Origin: MKUN01 sp964481425 | GTDB lineage: Bacteria > Bacteroidota > Bacteroidia > Chitinophagales > Chitinophagaceae | DNA: 64,000 nucleotides | Assembly: GCA_964481425.1 (NCBI GenBank) | Contig: CAYZTM010000005.1 | Location: forward strand, 62,001-126,000 | Direction of reading: 5' to 3' | Shown here: positions 42,231-51,576 of the stretch, piece after piece | How positions within the stretch are numbered: position 1 is the first letter of the stretch | Layout of the letters: each line of letters opens with the position of its first letter | Program-made: the position numbers and the translations under genes | Notes under the pieces: generated by a model | What the model was told of the DNA's origin: nothing | Database searches by the model: none | What the model saw: only the letters and a program-made list of their open reading frames with translations

Positions 42231-42545
42231 TCAATCCCTATGGAAGACCTTTCTTAATTCCTCTTTGGCATTTTCCAGTATTTTTTTCTGCTCTGCGGGC
42301 AGGTTTTTTCCTGCACGGTTAATATAAAAATTGAGCATGGACATGGCCGATTGGTAGGGGGTGCCCTTCCTGCGTTTGCTTTTCGTGGCTGAGCGCTTTA
42401 GTGAACGGGCTATCTTTCCGGGATCGTGCTGGCTGAATACATTCTTTTTAAGGTCAAGCGCATCACTGTTTTTTGTCACCTTTGCACTCCATTTGTTTGT
42501 ACTATGTTTGCGCTTCCTGTTCTCCCTGGGTTTCTGCTTAGGCAT
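42231..42545 (-). CDS. DUF3175 family protein
   Basis: A basic protein of about 104 residues when started at the methionine at 42545; a longer start at 42572 is possible. The segments KWSAKVTKNSDALDL, VFSQHDPGKIARSLKRSA and GTPYQSAMSMLNFYINRAGK match DUF3175. Members are small, Lys/Arg-rich and of unknown function, perhaps nucleic-acid binding. It converges with the beta-CASP gene. Confidence 0.82.
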   Translation of the reverse strand: MPKQKPRENRKRKHSTNKWSAKVTKNSDALDLKKNVFSQHDPGKIARSLKRSATKSKRRKGTPYQSAMSMLNFYINRAGKNLPAEQKKILENAKEELRKVFHRD

Positions 42546-42603
42546 GAGTATACATTTAGCTAAGCTCTGCAAAAAATCCGCGCCATGAGTGCGGCCGATG
42601 ATA

Positions 42604-43080
42604 TCATTCCCAGTCGCTGAGCATTTTACGGGCCAGTACTATTTGTCCGCCGTGGTAAGCATTATGGTCAGCTATAAGCATAGCTTCGCGTAGCAGGTTT
42701 TGCCCGCTGCCCCAGGCAAATGGAGCATATAGGTCATTGTCCTCGTCCTCCAGCAGGGCTATGAATTCCTTTAAGTCGCTACGGATGCGGGCCAGGCTGT
42801 TCTCCCATTCCTGTGCATCTTTAGGGGCTGCTTCCTGGGGCCAGTAATCTTCCGGCCATTTCATTTCTTTATAATCGGGGTTACGGCTAAAATCCAGTAT
42901 GTCCCATTGCGCTATGCGGATATGCTCTACAAGCTGCCATATACTATAAGGCATTCCCGGAGTGCGGGCACCATAGTGCTCAGGCAATATGCCATCGAGC
43001 GCATTGTCCAATGTGGCATGTGCATTGGGTTTGGTGAGGAAGGAAACCAGTTGTTTGCGTATTTCTTTATCGTTTGCCAT
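42604..43080 (-). CDS. DinB/YfiT-family protein
   Basis: A 158-residue four-helix protein with DinB features: IWQLVEHIRIAQWDIL holding the first metal-binding histidine and LIADHNAYHGGQIVL holding the later His pair. DinB/YfiT proteins bind a divalent metal and often act as thiol-dependent transferases, for example with bacillithiol or mycothiol; the activity here is not known. It has short gaps to its neighbours on the same strand. Confidence 0.85.
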   Translation of the reverse strand: MANDKEIRKQLVSFLTKPNAHATLDNALDGILPEHYGARTPGMPYSIWQLVEHIRIAQWDILDFSRNPDYKEMKWPEDYWPQEAAPKDAQEWENSLARIRSDLKEFIALLEDEDNDLYAPFAWGSGQNLLREAMLIADHNAYHGGQIVLARKMLSDWE

Positions 43081-43140
43081 AACATCATATTGAGCAGCCA
43101 GTAGACAATTTAAGGTAAGTTACGAAATTCTATAATGTCG

Positions 43141-45126
43141 TTATTTCCCAAGCATCGCTTTTACAGCCTCAAAGCCCTTTTGTGCCTGTGCATGGTTGGG
43201 ATTATACTTAAGGGCGTTTTGCCATGCCATATATGCAGTATCATATTGCTGCAGGCTGTAGGCCGCACCTCCAAGGTTGTACCACAAGTCGGCATTGGTA
43301 GGGTCAGCTTCAAGACCTTTTCGGAATACAACCATTGCTTCCGCATATTTGCCTTGCTTGCCATATTGGTTCCAGCCCACATCTATGTAATGGTTGCCGA
43401 TAAGATGGAACAGTTGGGGCAGAGTGGGATAGTGTGGAAATATTCTTTTTAGCGAATCAAAATCGGATAATGCATGGTCGATATCGCCAAGCTTGTAATA
43501 GACCACTCCCCGGTTAAGGTATCCATTTGAAAATGTCGGGTCCAGCTTAAGCGACTTGTTCAGGTAGTTAAGCGAAGTGTCCAGGTATTTGCGCTTCAAT
43601 ACAGTATCCGTAGTACCATCGGCCATGCCGATGTAGCATGCCCCTGCATTGGCATTGGTGACTACGCTATTGGGCGCGGTCTTCACATCTGCCAGGAACA
43701 GGTTATGATCATTCTTCCAGTCTATATTCCGGGCCATTGTTTTGTAGCCACTTAATGCAATAATGATAACCATAAGGCTAGTCAGCCAGGCTTTTGCCAA
43801 CTGTGCATCTTTTGTGCGGCGGTAGCCTTCATATAACAGCCAGGCAATGACCATGACAAAGCCTACGGAGGAATGATAGATAAGGCGTTCGCCCATGGGT
43901 GCGCCAATATTGAAGACGAGGTTGGAGATCAGCAATAAGTTGAGCAGGTAAAAAGCAATGGCAAAGCAAAGGATGTGCCTTTTCCGGAACAGGACGATCC
44001 CCGCAGCAATTATCCCGACATATATCGCTACCGATAACCATACCAGGGGACTGCTAAAGTCTGAGTACGGTATTTGCGCGTAAGAATAATCGGACGAGAG
44101 CGGACTGGGGAAAAATAGCAGTTGCAGGTAGCGGAGCAGGATGGCCAGCTTACTGGCAAGCTCCTGGGCCCCGGTTGCGTATAGGTAAGGGTTATTGAGT
44201 ATCTCGTCGTCGGCCGCATCACTTTTGGGGCCTATTACCGATACACGCATATAAAAGTACAATAAGAAAACAGCAAGATAGGGCAGAACGGCAATGATGC
44301 TCTTAGGGATATTATAGCCGCGACGCAGGTATAATATCAGTGGTATGAGTGCCAGCAAGGTTACTGCATATTCTTTGGATAACAGGGCAAGGAAGAACCA
44401 GACTAAACCCATTACCAGGCTTTTGACCTTTTTCGTTTCTGAATAGCGATAGGCACTGATGAGGGTAAGGCATATAAAGAGCAGCGACATGATCTCATCA
44501 CGGCTTTTGACATTGGCAACTACCTCGGTATGTATTGGGTGTACAGTAAACAGTATAGCTGCCAGGAAGGCTATGAGTGTACGCCCGGGGAATGCTACTG
44601 TTCGCAGGAAGTATAAAAGCACTATGGCCGATAGCATGAAGAGCAATACGTTGACCGTATGCCGTATGTGCATCAGGTGAATGAACCCGGCCTCTTCCGG
44701 TGACCTTACGCCATAAGCAACAGCCACCTTATTATAGTCTATGCCTGAACCGAACAGTTCCTGCTCTATAGCAAATGTGACAATAGATAAGGGCCTGTAA
44801 CGCCCGCCCGAAAGCTGGTTGCTTGAGTTAAGAGAAGAATAATAACTCTCGAAAGCATCCTTACCCATTATGCCCGGGATACCACTAAAACCCTGTTGTA
44901 CATACTGGTTTTTGGCAATGATGATACCATCATCGAGCGCGTAATCATTCTGAAAAGTATTGTAATAAAAGATGAGGCCCAGTAGCGCTACAAGGACTGC
45001 CTGTACCTTGAAGCTGGCAATAGATAAGGGCTCTTTGGGGTTGTCGGCTACAGGTGCTACCACAATAGGTGGTACCTGCTCCTGCTGTACGGATTGCGGG
45101 TGGGCCTTATGCTTTTTCTTTGACAT
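43141..45126 (-). CDS. Multi-pass membrane protein with C-terminal TPR repeats
   Basis: About 661 residues starting from MSKKKHK at 45126; the frame is open to 45138. Around ten transmembrane segments (about residues 35-450) resemble the TMTC/DUF1736 and GT-C glycosyltransferase group, with an acidic loop ending in YALDDGIIIAKNQYV after the first segment. The last 190 residues carry TPR-like units (LDPTFSNGYLNRGVVYYKLG and DPTNADLWYNLGGAAYSL). It may transfer sugars from a lipid carrier to proteins in the periplasm. This is inference from fold. The gene lies downstream of gmk on the same strand, 66 bases away. Confidence 0.8.
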   Translation of the reverse strand: MSKKKHKAHPQSVQQEQVPPIVVAPVADNPKEPLSIASFKVQAVLVALLGLIFYYNTFQNDYALDDGIIIAKNQYVQQGFSGIPGIMGKDAFESYYSSLNSSNQLSGGRYRPLSIVTFAIEQELFGSGIDYNKVAVAYGVRSPEEAGFIHLMHIRHTVNVLLFMLSAIVLLYFLRTVAFPGRTLIAFLAAILFTVHPIHTEVVANVKSRDEIMSLLFICLTLISAYRYSETKKVKSLVMGLVWFFLALLSKEYAVTLLALIPLILYLRRGYNIPKSIIAVLPYLAVFLLYFYMRVSVIGPKSDAADDEILNNPYLYATGAQELASKLAILLRYLQLLFFPSPLSSDYSYAQIPYSDFSSPLVWLSVAIYVGIIAAGIVLFRKRHILCFAIAFYLLNLLLISNLVFNIGAPMGERLIYHSSVGFVMVIAWLLYEGYRRTKDAQLAKAWLTSLMVIIIALSGYKTMARNIDWKNDHNLFLADVKTAPNSVVTNANAGACYIGMADGTTDTVLKRKYLDTSLNYLNKSLKLDPTFSNGYLNRGVVYYKLGDIDHALSDFDSLKRIFPHYPTLPQLFHLIGNHYIDVGWNQYGKQGKYAEAMVVFRKGLEADPTNADLWYNLGGAAYSLQQYDTAYMAWQNALKYNPNHAQAQKGFEAVKAMLGK

Positions 45127-45192
45127 GATGCTTAGCAACCAAAAATAACAAAAAGCGTCTTGATACGAAAGCCGTTAAGCAATTTGAAAAGA

Positions 45193-45780
45193 TCAGGAAA
45201 GCTGGCCGGGAGGTGCGGCGATGAACGCCTCAACTGTGGTCACTAATTCCTTTGTTGCAGTATCCAGGTCATCGTTGATAATAATACGGTCAAACCTGTG
45301 GGCAAAGGTCAGCTCATGCAGCGCTTTCTCCACTCGTTCTTCTAGGCTTTGGGCCGTTTCTGTACCCCGTGCTGTTAGGCGCTGCCGGAGCACCTCAATG
45401 GATGGCGCCTCGATAAATATACTCAGGGCGTATTTTCTAAATTGTTCTTCTATTGCCAATGCACCTTTTACGTCTATATCCACCAGCGGGTATTTGTTGG
45501 CTTCCCGGATGCGCAATATTTCAGATCGCAATGTTCCGTAATATTTGCCGGTATATACCATTTCCCATTCAATGAATGCATCTTCGGCTATTAAATTCTT
45601 AAAAGTTGCTTCATCATAGAAATAATAATCCTTAGCGTGCGTTTCTCCTGCGCGTGGTTGCCGGGTGCAGGCCGAAATGGAGAATTCGAGGTTAGGGCAG
45701 GCAGCCAGCAAGCGCTTGACCAAGGTAGTTTTCCCCGAGCCGGACGGGGCTGTTATCACTATGATCTTTTCAGGTGTCAA
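45193..45780 (-). CDS. gmk: Guanylate kinase
   Basis: A 195-residue nucleotide kinase that makes GDP from GMP. The P-loop APSGSGKTTLVKRLL is at residues 10-24, and the GMP-binding stretch shows STRQPRAGE-like CTRQPRAGETHAKDYYF, then FIEWEMVYTGKYYGT and VDIDVKGAL. The length is usual. It faces away from the lipid cluster, so the 288 bases upstream hold both promoters. Confidence 0.95.
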   Translation of the reverse strand: MTPEKIIVITAPSGSGKTTLVKRLLAACPNLEFSISACTRQPRAGETHAKDYYFYDEATFKNLIAEDAFIEWEMVYTGKYYGTLRSEILRIREANKYPLVDIDVKGALAIEEQFRKYALSIFIEAPSIEVLRQRLTARGTETAQSLEERVEKALHELTFAHRFDRIIINDDLDTATKELVTTVEAFIAAPPGQLS

Positions 45781-45999
45781 TGTAGTAGTGTAAAAGGCTG
45801 CTAATAAAGCAAATATTTTCTGAAAAGAGAAGGTTGAAAAAGTAAAAACGATAGCAACTAAGATAAAATTATAGACTATTTTTGCAACGATTTAGTATTA
45901 ACTGCATATGAAGTTAGTGTTATTAAAATATTTTTCTTCTGAAGGGGTTATTATTATATCTGAATAGGGAAAAGTTATCCCCGAGATTTAGAATTGAAC

Positions 46000-46007
46000 T
46001 ATTTTTG
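46000..46007 (+). promoter_or_regulatory. Candidate -7 box of the lipid cluster (TATTTTTG)
   Basis: An exact TAnnTTTG match 61 bases before the ATG of the serine palmitoyltransferase gene. A partial -33 (GTTA) sits about 22 bases upstream. A second TATTTTTG occurs at 45877-45884. Confidence 0.45.
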
Positions 46008-46068
46008 ACCCAAATACGGATTTGGTCGAATAGTTTAAAAGTTGTTTTTATAGACTAATCATTATTGC

Positions 46069-47277
46069 ATGAACGGAAAGTTACTTGGGAAAGTAAGTGC
46101 CTACAAAGCCGCCCATGAGGCAAGAGCAATGGGTATTTACCCTTACTTCAGGCCCATTTCATCGGCGCAGGATACGGAGGTTATCATAGACGGCAAGCCC
46201 GTATTGATGTTCGGCTCCAATTCTTACCTGGGTCTTACCAACGACGAACGCATCAAAAAGGCGGGCATAAAGGCCATCGAAAAGTATGGTTCCGGTTGTG
46301 CAGGTTCCAGGTTCCTGAACGGGACCCTGGATATACATCTTGAGCTGGAGCGCAGATTGGCTGAATATGTGGGCAAGGACGAAGCTATTGTATTCAGTAC
46401 CGGTTTCCAGGTGAATCTCGGTGTGCTTTCCTGCCTGCTGGGCCGCAACGATTACCTGATCTTTGATGAATACAACCATGCGTCTATCATAGACGGGGGA
46501 AGGCTTTCCTTCTCGCGTGTGCTTAAGTACAAGCATAACAGTATGGAAGACCTGGAGATGAAATTGAGCACCCTGCCGGAAGATGTTATCAAGCTGATCG
46601 TAGTGGATGGCATCTTCAGCATGGAGGGCGATATTGTTAGGTTGCCGGAGATCGTGGCCATTGCCGAAAAGTATGGCGCCAACATCATGGTTGACGATGC
46701 ACACGGGCTGGGTGTTATCGGGGATAAAGGAGCTGGTACAGCTTCGCATTTCGGTCTAAGTAAAGAGGTGGACCTAACTATGGGCACCTTCTCCAAATCG
46801 CTGGCTTCACTCGGAGGTTTTATAGCGGCTGATTCTCCTACGATCGAATATCTGAAACATCATGCCAGGTCGTTGATATTCAGTGCCAGTATGACGCCTG
46901 CCTCAACTGCAAGCGCACTCGCGGCCCTCGATATCATACAGACTGAACCAGAGCATATGGAGCGCCTTTGGGCCAATACCAAACATGCCGCCAAGCTGCT
47001 GAAAGAAAGAGGTTTTGATACCGGCGAAACAGAAACGCCGATCATACCGATATACATAAGGAATAACGAAAAGACCTTCCTGATCACCAAAAGACTCCAG
47101 GAGAATGGAGTATTTGTTAACCCGGTCGTATCACCAGCCGTGCCTCCTGATGCAACATTGATACGCTTTTCTTTAATGGCCACACACACCTTTGAACAGA
47201 TCGATGAGGCCATTGAAAAGCTGGAAGAAGCCATGAAATGGGCAACTGATGTAGTGACCGTAAATGCTAATGTATGA
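46069..47277 (+). CDS. spt: Serine palmitoyltransferase (alpha-oxoamine synthase family)
   Basis: A 402-residue PLP enzyme that condenses serine with an acyl-CoA to give 3-ketodihydrosphingosine, the first step of sphingolipid synthesis. The family signature is clear: GSNSYLGLTND, GSGCAGSRFLNGT, the PLP-contacting DDAHGLGVIGDKG and the Schiff-base lysine K243 in GTFSKSLASLGG. KBL and BioF belong to the same family, but the position at the head of a lipid cluster favours SPT. It lies upstream of the GNAT gene with a 4-base ATGA overlap. It is cytoplasmic and soluble, as for bacterial SPTs. Confidence 0.9.
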   Translation: MNGKLLGKVSAYKAAHEARAMGIYPYFRPISSAQDTEVIIDGKPVLMFGSNSYLGLTNDERIKKAGIKAIEKYGSGCAGSRFLNGTLDIHLELERRLAEYVGKDEAIVFSTGFQVNLGVLSCLLGRNDYLIFDEYNHASIIDGGRLSFSRVLKYKHNSMEDLEMKLSTLPEDVIKLIVVDGIFSMEGDIVRLPEIVAIAEKYGANIMVDDAHGLGVIGDKGAGTASHFGLSKEVDLTMGTFSKSLASLGGFIAADSPTIEYLKHHARSLIFSASMTPASTASALAALDIIQTEPEHMERLWANTKHAAKLLKERGFDTGETETPIIPIYIRNNEKTFLITKRLQENGVFVNPVVSPAVPPDATLIRFSLMATHTFEQIDEAIEKLEEAMKWATDVVTVNANV

Positions 47278-48395
47278 TAGACATAGTAGCAGTTAATAAC
47301 AAGAAACTGCTAAAAGCATTTATTGATTTTCCGCATGACCTGTACAAGGATGACGATAATTACGTGCCGGAATTATTTATTGCTCAACGTGACTTACTGA
47401 CACCGGGTAAGCATCCATTTCACAAGCACTCAAGTTTGCAGCTTTTCCTTGCGTACAAGAAGGATAAACCGGTGGGCAGGATAGCTGCCATACTGAATAA
47501 CAACCATAACACATTCAATAAGACCAACGATGGCTTCTTTGGTTTTTTTGACTGTATAGATGATGAGCATGTTGCTGAAAAACTATTTGAGGCTGCAGAA
47601 AAATGGCTTAAGGAAAAGGGTGTAAGTACGATAATTGGCCCGGTCAACTTCTCTACCAACGAGACCTGCGGTTTACTTATAGAAGGTTACGACAGCCCAC
47701 CTGTGGCCATGATGACCTATAACCGCCCATACTATGGTAAGTTGATAGATAAATTCGGTTTTGGTAAAAAGACGGACCTTATAGCTTACCAGATCATGGC
47801 AGAAGACTTTGATGACAAGCCGGCAAGGCTTATGGAACTGCTGAATGAAAGACTGAAGAATAAAGGCATAACTATACGGAAGGCTAACCTGAAGAACTTT
47901 AAAAAGGAAGTAGCCAGCCTGCGCGAAGTATATAACAACGCCTGGGACAAAAACCTTGGCTTTGTGCCCATGACGGATGACGAGTTCAACTACCTGGCCA
48001 AAGACCTTAAGCTGATACTGGACCCGGATTTTTGCATGGTAGCCGAACATGAGGGTAAAATGGTGGGTTTCTCGCTTTGTATCCCTGATGTGAACCAGAT
48101 ATTGAGAAAAGTGAAGCGCGGCCGCTTATTGCCTACCGGCATATTTAAACTGCTCACCCAAAAGAAAAAGATCAATGGTATTAGGGTGATAGCGCTTGGT
48201 GTGGTAGAGGGGTACAGGAAGCTGGGTATAGAAGCCGTGTTCTACGGCAGTATCATACAGAACGGTAGAAAGAAGAATATGCGTACGGCTGAGGCCTCGT
48301 GGATACTGGAAGATAATTTCCTGATGAACAAGGCCATCCAGAACATTAACGGGAAGCCGTACAAGAAATACAGGATATACGAAAAGAGTTTATGA
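47274..48395 (+). CDS. GNAT-fold acyltransferase-like protein, candidate ceramide synthase
   Basis: A 373-residue protein found next to SPT. It has GNAT-like segments, including KKDKPVGRIAAILNNNHN, MVGFSLCIPDVNQIL and IRVIALGVVEGYRKLGIEA, where the last resembles the CoA-binding stretch. An unusual TNETCGLLIEGYDSPPVAMM segment lies at about residues 126-145. In Caulobacter, as I recall, the bacterial ceramide synthase bCerS is a GNAT-type N-acyltransferase, so this protein could attach the fatty acyl chain to the sphingoid base. That is inference from family and gene order. It overlaps both neighbours by 4 bases, which implies translational coupling. Confidence 0.7.
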   Translation: MIDIVAVNNKKLLKAFIDFPHDLYKDDDNYVPELFIAQRDLLTPGKHPFHKHSSLQLFLAYKKDKPVGRIAAILNNNHNTFNKTNDGFFGFFDCIDDEHVAEKLFEAAEKWLKEKGVSTIIGPVNFSTNETCGLLIEGYDSPPVAMMTYNRPYYGKLIDKFGFGKKTDLIAYQIMAEDFDDKPARLMELLNERLKNKGITIRKANLKNFKKEVASLREVYNNAWDKNLGFVPMTDDEFNYLAKDLKLILDPDFCMVAEHEGKMVGFSLCIPDVNQILRKVKRGRLLPTGIFKLLTQKKKINGIRVIALGVVEGYRKLGIEAVFYGSIIQNGRKKNMRTAEASWILEDNFLMNKAIQNINGKPYKKYRIYEKSL

Positions 48396-49381
48396 GCGAA
48401 AGGGTATTGATCACGGGAGCGAGCGGTTTTGTGGGCTATCACCTGATAGAAGCAGCACTAAAGGCAGGCTTCGAGGTGCATGGCGCCATTCGCAAGTCCA
48501 GTGATGTAAGCCACCTTTCCGGTTTGGATATACAATATGTGTACCCGGACTATAACAATGCGGAGAGCCTGCAGAAGGAGTTAGAGACCGGGCAATACAG
48601 CTACATTATTCATTCGGCCGGCGTGACAAGGGCAAAAAATGAGGCTGAGTATAATAAAATAAATGCAGCGTATACGAGAAACCTTGCGCAGGCTGCCCAA
48701 CATGCTTCCATACCGCTGTCCAAGTTCGTATTTATCAGTAGCCTGGCGGCCATGGGCCCCACATTCTACGAGGATATCAACCCAATAACTGAACTAAGTA
48801 AAGCAGAACCGGTTACCAATTATGGCCGCAGTAAACTACTGGCTGAGCAATACCTAGCAGAGATAAAAGAACTGCCATTGATCGTATTGCGGCCGACTGC
48901 CGTTTACGGGCCCAGGGAAAAGGACATATACATCATGTTCAAGACCCTGAAGAGCGGGTTGGAACCTTACATAGGAACTAAGGGGCAAAGATTAAGTTTT
49001 ATTTATGCGAAGGATCTTGCTAATGTAGCCATGAAGGCCTTGGTAAATCCCGGTAACCATGTGGCCTACAATATATCGGACGGTAATAGCTATGAACGCT
49101 ATGAGCTGGCTGACCTGACCAAAAAGATATTGGGCAAGAAGACCTTGAAATTCCATGTGCCCCTGGGTATGGTCAAGGCTTTGTCCGGCATACTGGAGCT
49201 AACATCGCCTAAGGATAAAACACCGGTACTGAATAGCGAAAAGCTGGCTGAGCTTACTGCTGAAAATTGGAACTGCAGTATAGAAAAGCTGAAAAAGGAT
49301 ATGGGCTATGTGCCTGCTTACGACCTTGAGAGGGGACTTGAAGAGACATTAAAATGGTATCAATCTAACAATTGGCTATAA
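48392..49381 (+). CDS. NAD-dependent epimerase/dehydratase, candidate ceramide or keto-sphinganine reductase
   Basis: A 329-residue extended short-chain dehydrogenase. The Rossmann motif GASGFVGYHLIEAAL is at residues 8-22, and the YxxxK active site is in TNYGRSKLLAEQYL near residues 148-161. Such genes occur with SPT in several bacteria; in Caulobacter CerR of this family reduces the 3-keto group. Here it could reduce the oxidised sphingoid product. A sugar-nucleotide role cannot be excluded. It is part of the tight operon, starting 4 bases inside the previous gene and ending 31 bases before the inositol-phosphate synthase. Confidence 0.78.
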   Translation: MSERVLITGASGFVGYHLIEAALKAGFEVHGAIRKSSDVSHLSGLDIQYVYPDYNNAESLQKELETGQYSYIIHSAGVTRAKNEAEYNKINAAYTRNLAQAAQHASIPLSKFVFISSLAAMGPTFYEDINPITELSKAEPVTNYGRSKLLAEQYLAEIKELPLIVLRPTAVYGPREKDIYIMFKTLKSGLEPYIGTKGQRLSFIYAKDLANVAMKALVNPGNHVAYNISDGNSYERYELADLTKKILGKKTLKFHVPLGMVKALSGILELTSPKDKTPVLNSEKLAELTAENWNCSIEKLKKDMGYVPAYDLERGLEETLKWYQSNNWL

Positions 49382-49412
49382 GAATAAACGTAAAAAAGAA
49401 ACAGACAAAATC

Positions 49413-50738
49413 ATGGACTACCAGATTCAAAACGCAGATGGAAAATTAGGCATACTGATACCGGGTATGGGTGCAGTGGCCACTACCTTCATAGCAGGTG
49501 TGGAAGCGATAAGGAAAGGCTTTTCGCAACCTGTGGGCTCATTGACACAGATGGGCAATATCAGGCTGGGTAAACGTACAGAGAACCGTTACCCACTGAT
49601 CAAAGATTTTGTACCCCTGGCTAAACTGGACGATATTGTTTTCGGCGGCTGGGATGTATACGACGACAACATGTTCGACGCAGCGAGTAAAGCCAAAGTA
49701 TTGGAGCCGATGTTGCTTGCAGCTATCAAGCCTGAACTGGAGGCCATCAAGCCTATGGAAGCAGTTTTTGACAAAGAGTATGTAAAGAACCTGGATGGCA
49801 CGAACATTAAGAAGCGTGCTACAAAATACGAGCTGGCTGAGGCGCTGATGGATGACATTGCTAACTTTAAAAAGCAGAATAATTGCGACCGCCTGGTAAT
49901 GGTATGGTGTGCTTCTACCGAAAAGTATATCGAACAGGGAACAGTGCATGAGACCATCGAAGCTTTTGAAGAAGGCCTGCGGAATAATGATGAGCGCATA
50001 TCGCCCAGCATGATCTATGTATATACTGCGATAAAGATGGGTGTTCCTTTTGCCAATGGTGCTCCTAACCTTACCTGCGACATACCTGCTATTATAGAAC
50101 TGGCGAAACAAAATGGTGTGGCCATAGCCGGTAAAGACTTCAAGACAGGACAAACCCTGATGAAGACCATAGTTGCCCCGGGCCTGCACGCCAGGGCATT
50201 AGGTATTAAAGGTTGGTTCTCCTCTAATATCCTTGGCAACAGGGACGGCCTGGTACTGGATGACCCGGATAATTTCAAGACTAAAGAGGTGTCTAAACTA
50301 AGTGTGCTTGAAGAGATATTGCGTCCTGATGTTAACCCGGAATTATACGGCGAGCTTTACCATAAGGTACGCATCAATTATTATCCCCCTCATGGTGACA
50401 ATAAAGAAAGCTGGGATAACATAGACATTTTCGGATGGCTGGGTTACCAGATGCAGATAAAGATCAACTTCCTTTGTCGCGATTCTATATTGGCTGCACC
50501 CATCGTGCTTGACCTTGCATTGTTCATGGACCTCGCACAACGTGCAGGTATGAGCGGTATACAGGAATGGCTTTCTTTCTATTTCAAGTCACCGCAGACA
50601 GCACCCGGATTGAAGCCTGAGCATGACATATTCAAACAGCTGATCAAGCTGCAGAATACGCTGCGACATATAATGGGAGAAGATCTCATCACGCACCTTG
50701 GCCTGGATTATTACCAGGACCTTGTAGAAGCGTTATGA
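49413..50738 (+). CDS. ino1: myo-Inositol-1-phosphate synthase
   Basis: A 441-residue NAD-dependent enzyme that cyclises glucose-6-phosphate to inositol phosphate. Family motifs are strong: LGILIPGMGAVATTFIAG for NAD binding, VMVWCASTEKYI, VPFANGAPNLTCDIPAI, GKDFKTGQTLMKT and LGNRDGLVLDDPDNFKTKE. It supplies the inositol headgroup to the lipid pathway encoded beside it. The length suits the bacterial/archaeal branch. Its end overlaps the PgpA-type phosphatase gene by 4 bases. Confidence 0.95.
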   Translation: MDYQIQNADGKLGILIPGMGAVATTFIAGVEAIRKGFSQPVGSLTQMGNIRLGKRTENRYPLIKDFVPLAKLDDIVFGGWDVYDDNMFDAASKAKVLEPMLLAAIKPELEAIKPMEAVFDKEYVKNLDGTNIKKRATKYELAEALMDDIANFKKQNNCDRLVMVWCASTEKYIEQGTVHETIEAFEEGLRNNDERISPSMIYVYTAIKMGVPFANGAPNLTCDIPAIIELAKQNGVAIAGKDFKTGQTLMKTIVAPGLHARALGIKGWFSSNILGNRDGLVLDDPDNFKTKEVSKLSVLEEILRPDVNPELYGELYHKVRINYYPPHGDNKESWDNIDIFGWLGYQMQIKINFLCRDSILAAPIVLDLALFMDLAQRAGMSGIQEWLSFYFKSPQTAPGLKPEHDIFKQLIKLQNTLRHIMGEDLITHLGLDYYQDLVEAL

Positions 50739-51193
50739 TAACTTTTCACAAAACCATTGCCACTTCGCTTGGCATTGGGTATATGGGTAAAGGTGGTGGC
50801 ACGGTGGCTGCTATATTTACCTGTATATGCTGGTATGCTGCATGGTACCAATACCCACCGGATGTAGCTATACAATTTATAGTTACGATAGCTATTACAC
50901 TGCTGGGTGTATGGAGTGCAAACGAGGTAGAACCTTATTGGGGCAAGGATGATAAGAAGGTAGTGATAGATGAAGTAGCCGGTATGATGATCACGCTGCT
51001 ACTGGTACCGGTGAAGTGGCAATATGTTTTGACCGGCCTTGTGCTCTTTCGTTTTTTCGATATAGCGAAACCGCTCTACATACGGAAGACCGAGCGTTTC
51101 AAGGGCGGTTGGGGCGTGATGGCCGACGATGTACTATCGGGTATATATGCCAACATAATATTACAGTTGCTGTTGCAACTAAAGTTGTTTTGA
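50735..51193 (+). CDS. PgpA-family lipid phosphatase, candidate phosphatidylinositol-phosphate phosphatase
   Basis: A 152-residue membrane phosphatase of the PgpA family, shown by YMGKGGGTVAAIFT, IDEVAGMMITLLLVP, FRFFDIAKPLYI and WGVMADDVLSGIYANI with four hydrophobic segments. The classical role is removing phosphate from phosphatidylglycerophosphate, but in Bacteroides inositol-lipid loci a PgpA-type enzyme, as I recall, dephosphorylates phosphatidylinositol phosphate. The cluster context favours the second role. It couples to its neighbours by ATGA and TGATG overlaps. Confidence 0.85.
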   Translation: MITFHKTIATSLGIGYMGKGGGTVAAIFTCICWYAAWYQYPPDVAIQFIVTIAITLLGVWSANEVEPYWGKDDKKVVIDEVAGMMITLLLVPVKWQYVLTGLVLFRFFDIAKPLYIRKTERFKGGWGVMADDVLSGIYANIILQLLLQLKLF

Positions 51194-51576
51194 TGTCCAC
51201 ATTTGTAAAAGCACAGGCTGCCTCGGTCATAGCCACGATAGCTGATTTCGTGATGACGATAGTGCTGGTAAAATTACTGGCCCTGCAGAACGATGCTGCT
51301 GTTACTGCGGCATCCGCAACAGGTACGATAACCGGTGGGGTAGTGAACTTTATGTTGGGCCGGGAATGGGTCTTTTTGGCGCGTCATAATGCCCGCAGCA
51401 TACAGGCCGGCAGGTATTTCCTGGTATGGGTGGGCAACCTGGCCCTGAATGCCGGTGGCGTGTATATGATCATTCATTACAGTACTATCAACTATGTGGC
51501 AGCTAAAGTATTGACGGCGGTGTTAGTGGCATTTAGCTATAATTATTTTTTACAGAAGAAATATGTTTTTAGATAG
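51193..51576 (+). CDS. GtrA-family membrane protein
   Basis: A 127-residue protein from the ATG at 51193, which shares one base with the previous stop. Four transmembrane segments carry the GtrA/DPMS3 pattern: AQAASVIATIADFVMTIVL, TGTITGGVVNFMLGREWVF and AFSYNYFLQKKYVF. GtrA proteins are thought to help flip lipid-linked sugars. Here it may move a lipid intermediate across the inner membrane. It overlaps the next gene by 14 bases. Confidence 0.85.
   Translation: MSTFVKAQAASVIATIADFVMTIVLVKLLALQNDAAVTAASATGTITGGVVNFMLGREWVFLARHNARSIQAGRYFLVWVGNLALNAGGVYMIIHYSTINYVAAKVLTAVLVAFSYNYFLQKKYVFR

Noticed and set aside
49539..50189. Minus-strand ORF of over 200 codons opposite inositol-phosphate synthase
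   Set aside because: The sense gene matches all family motifs; the antisense frame shows no coding pattern.
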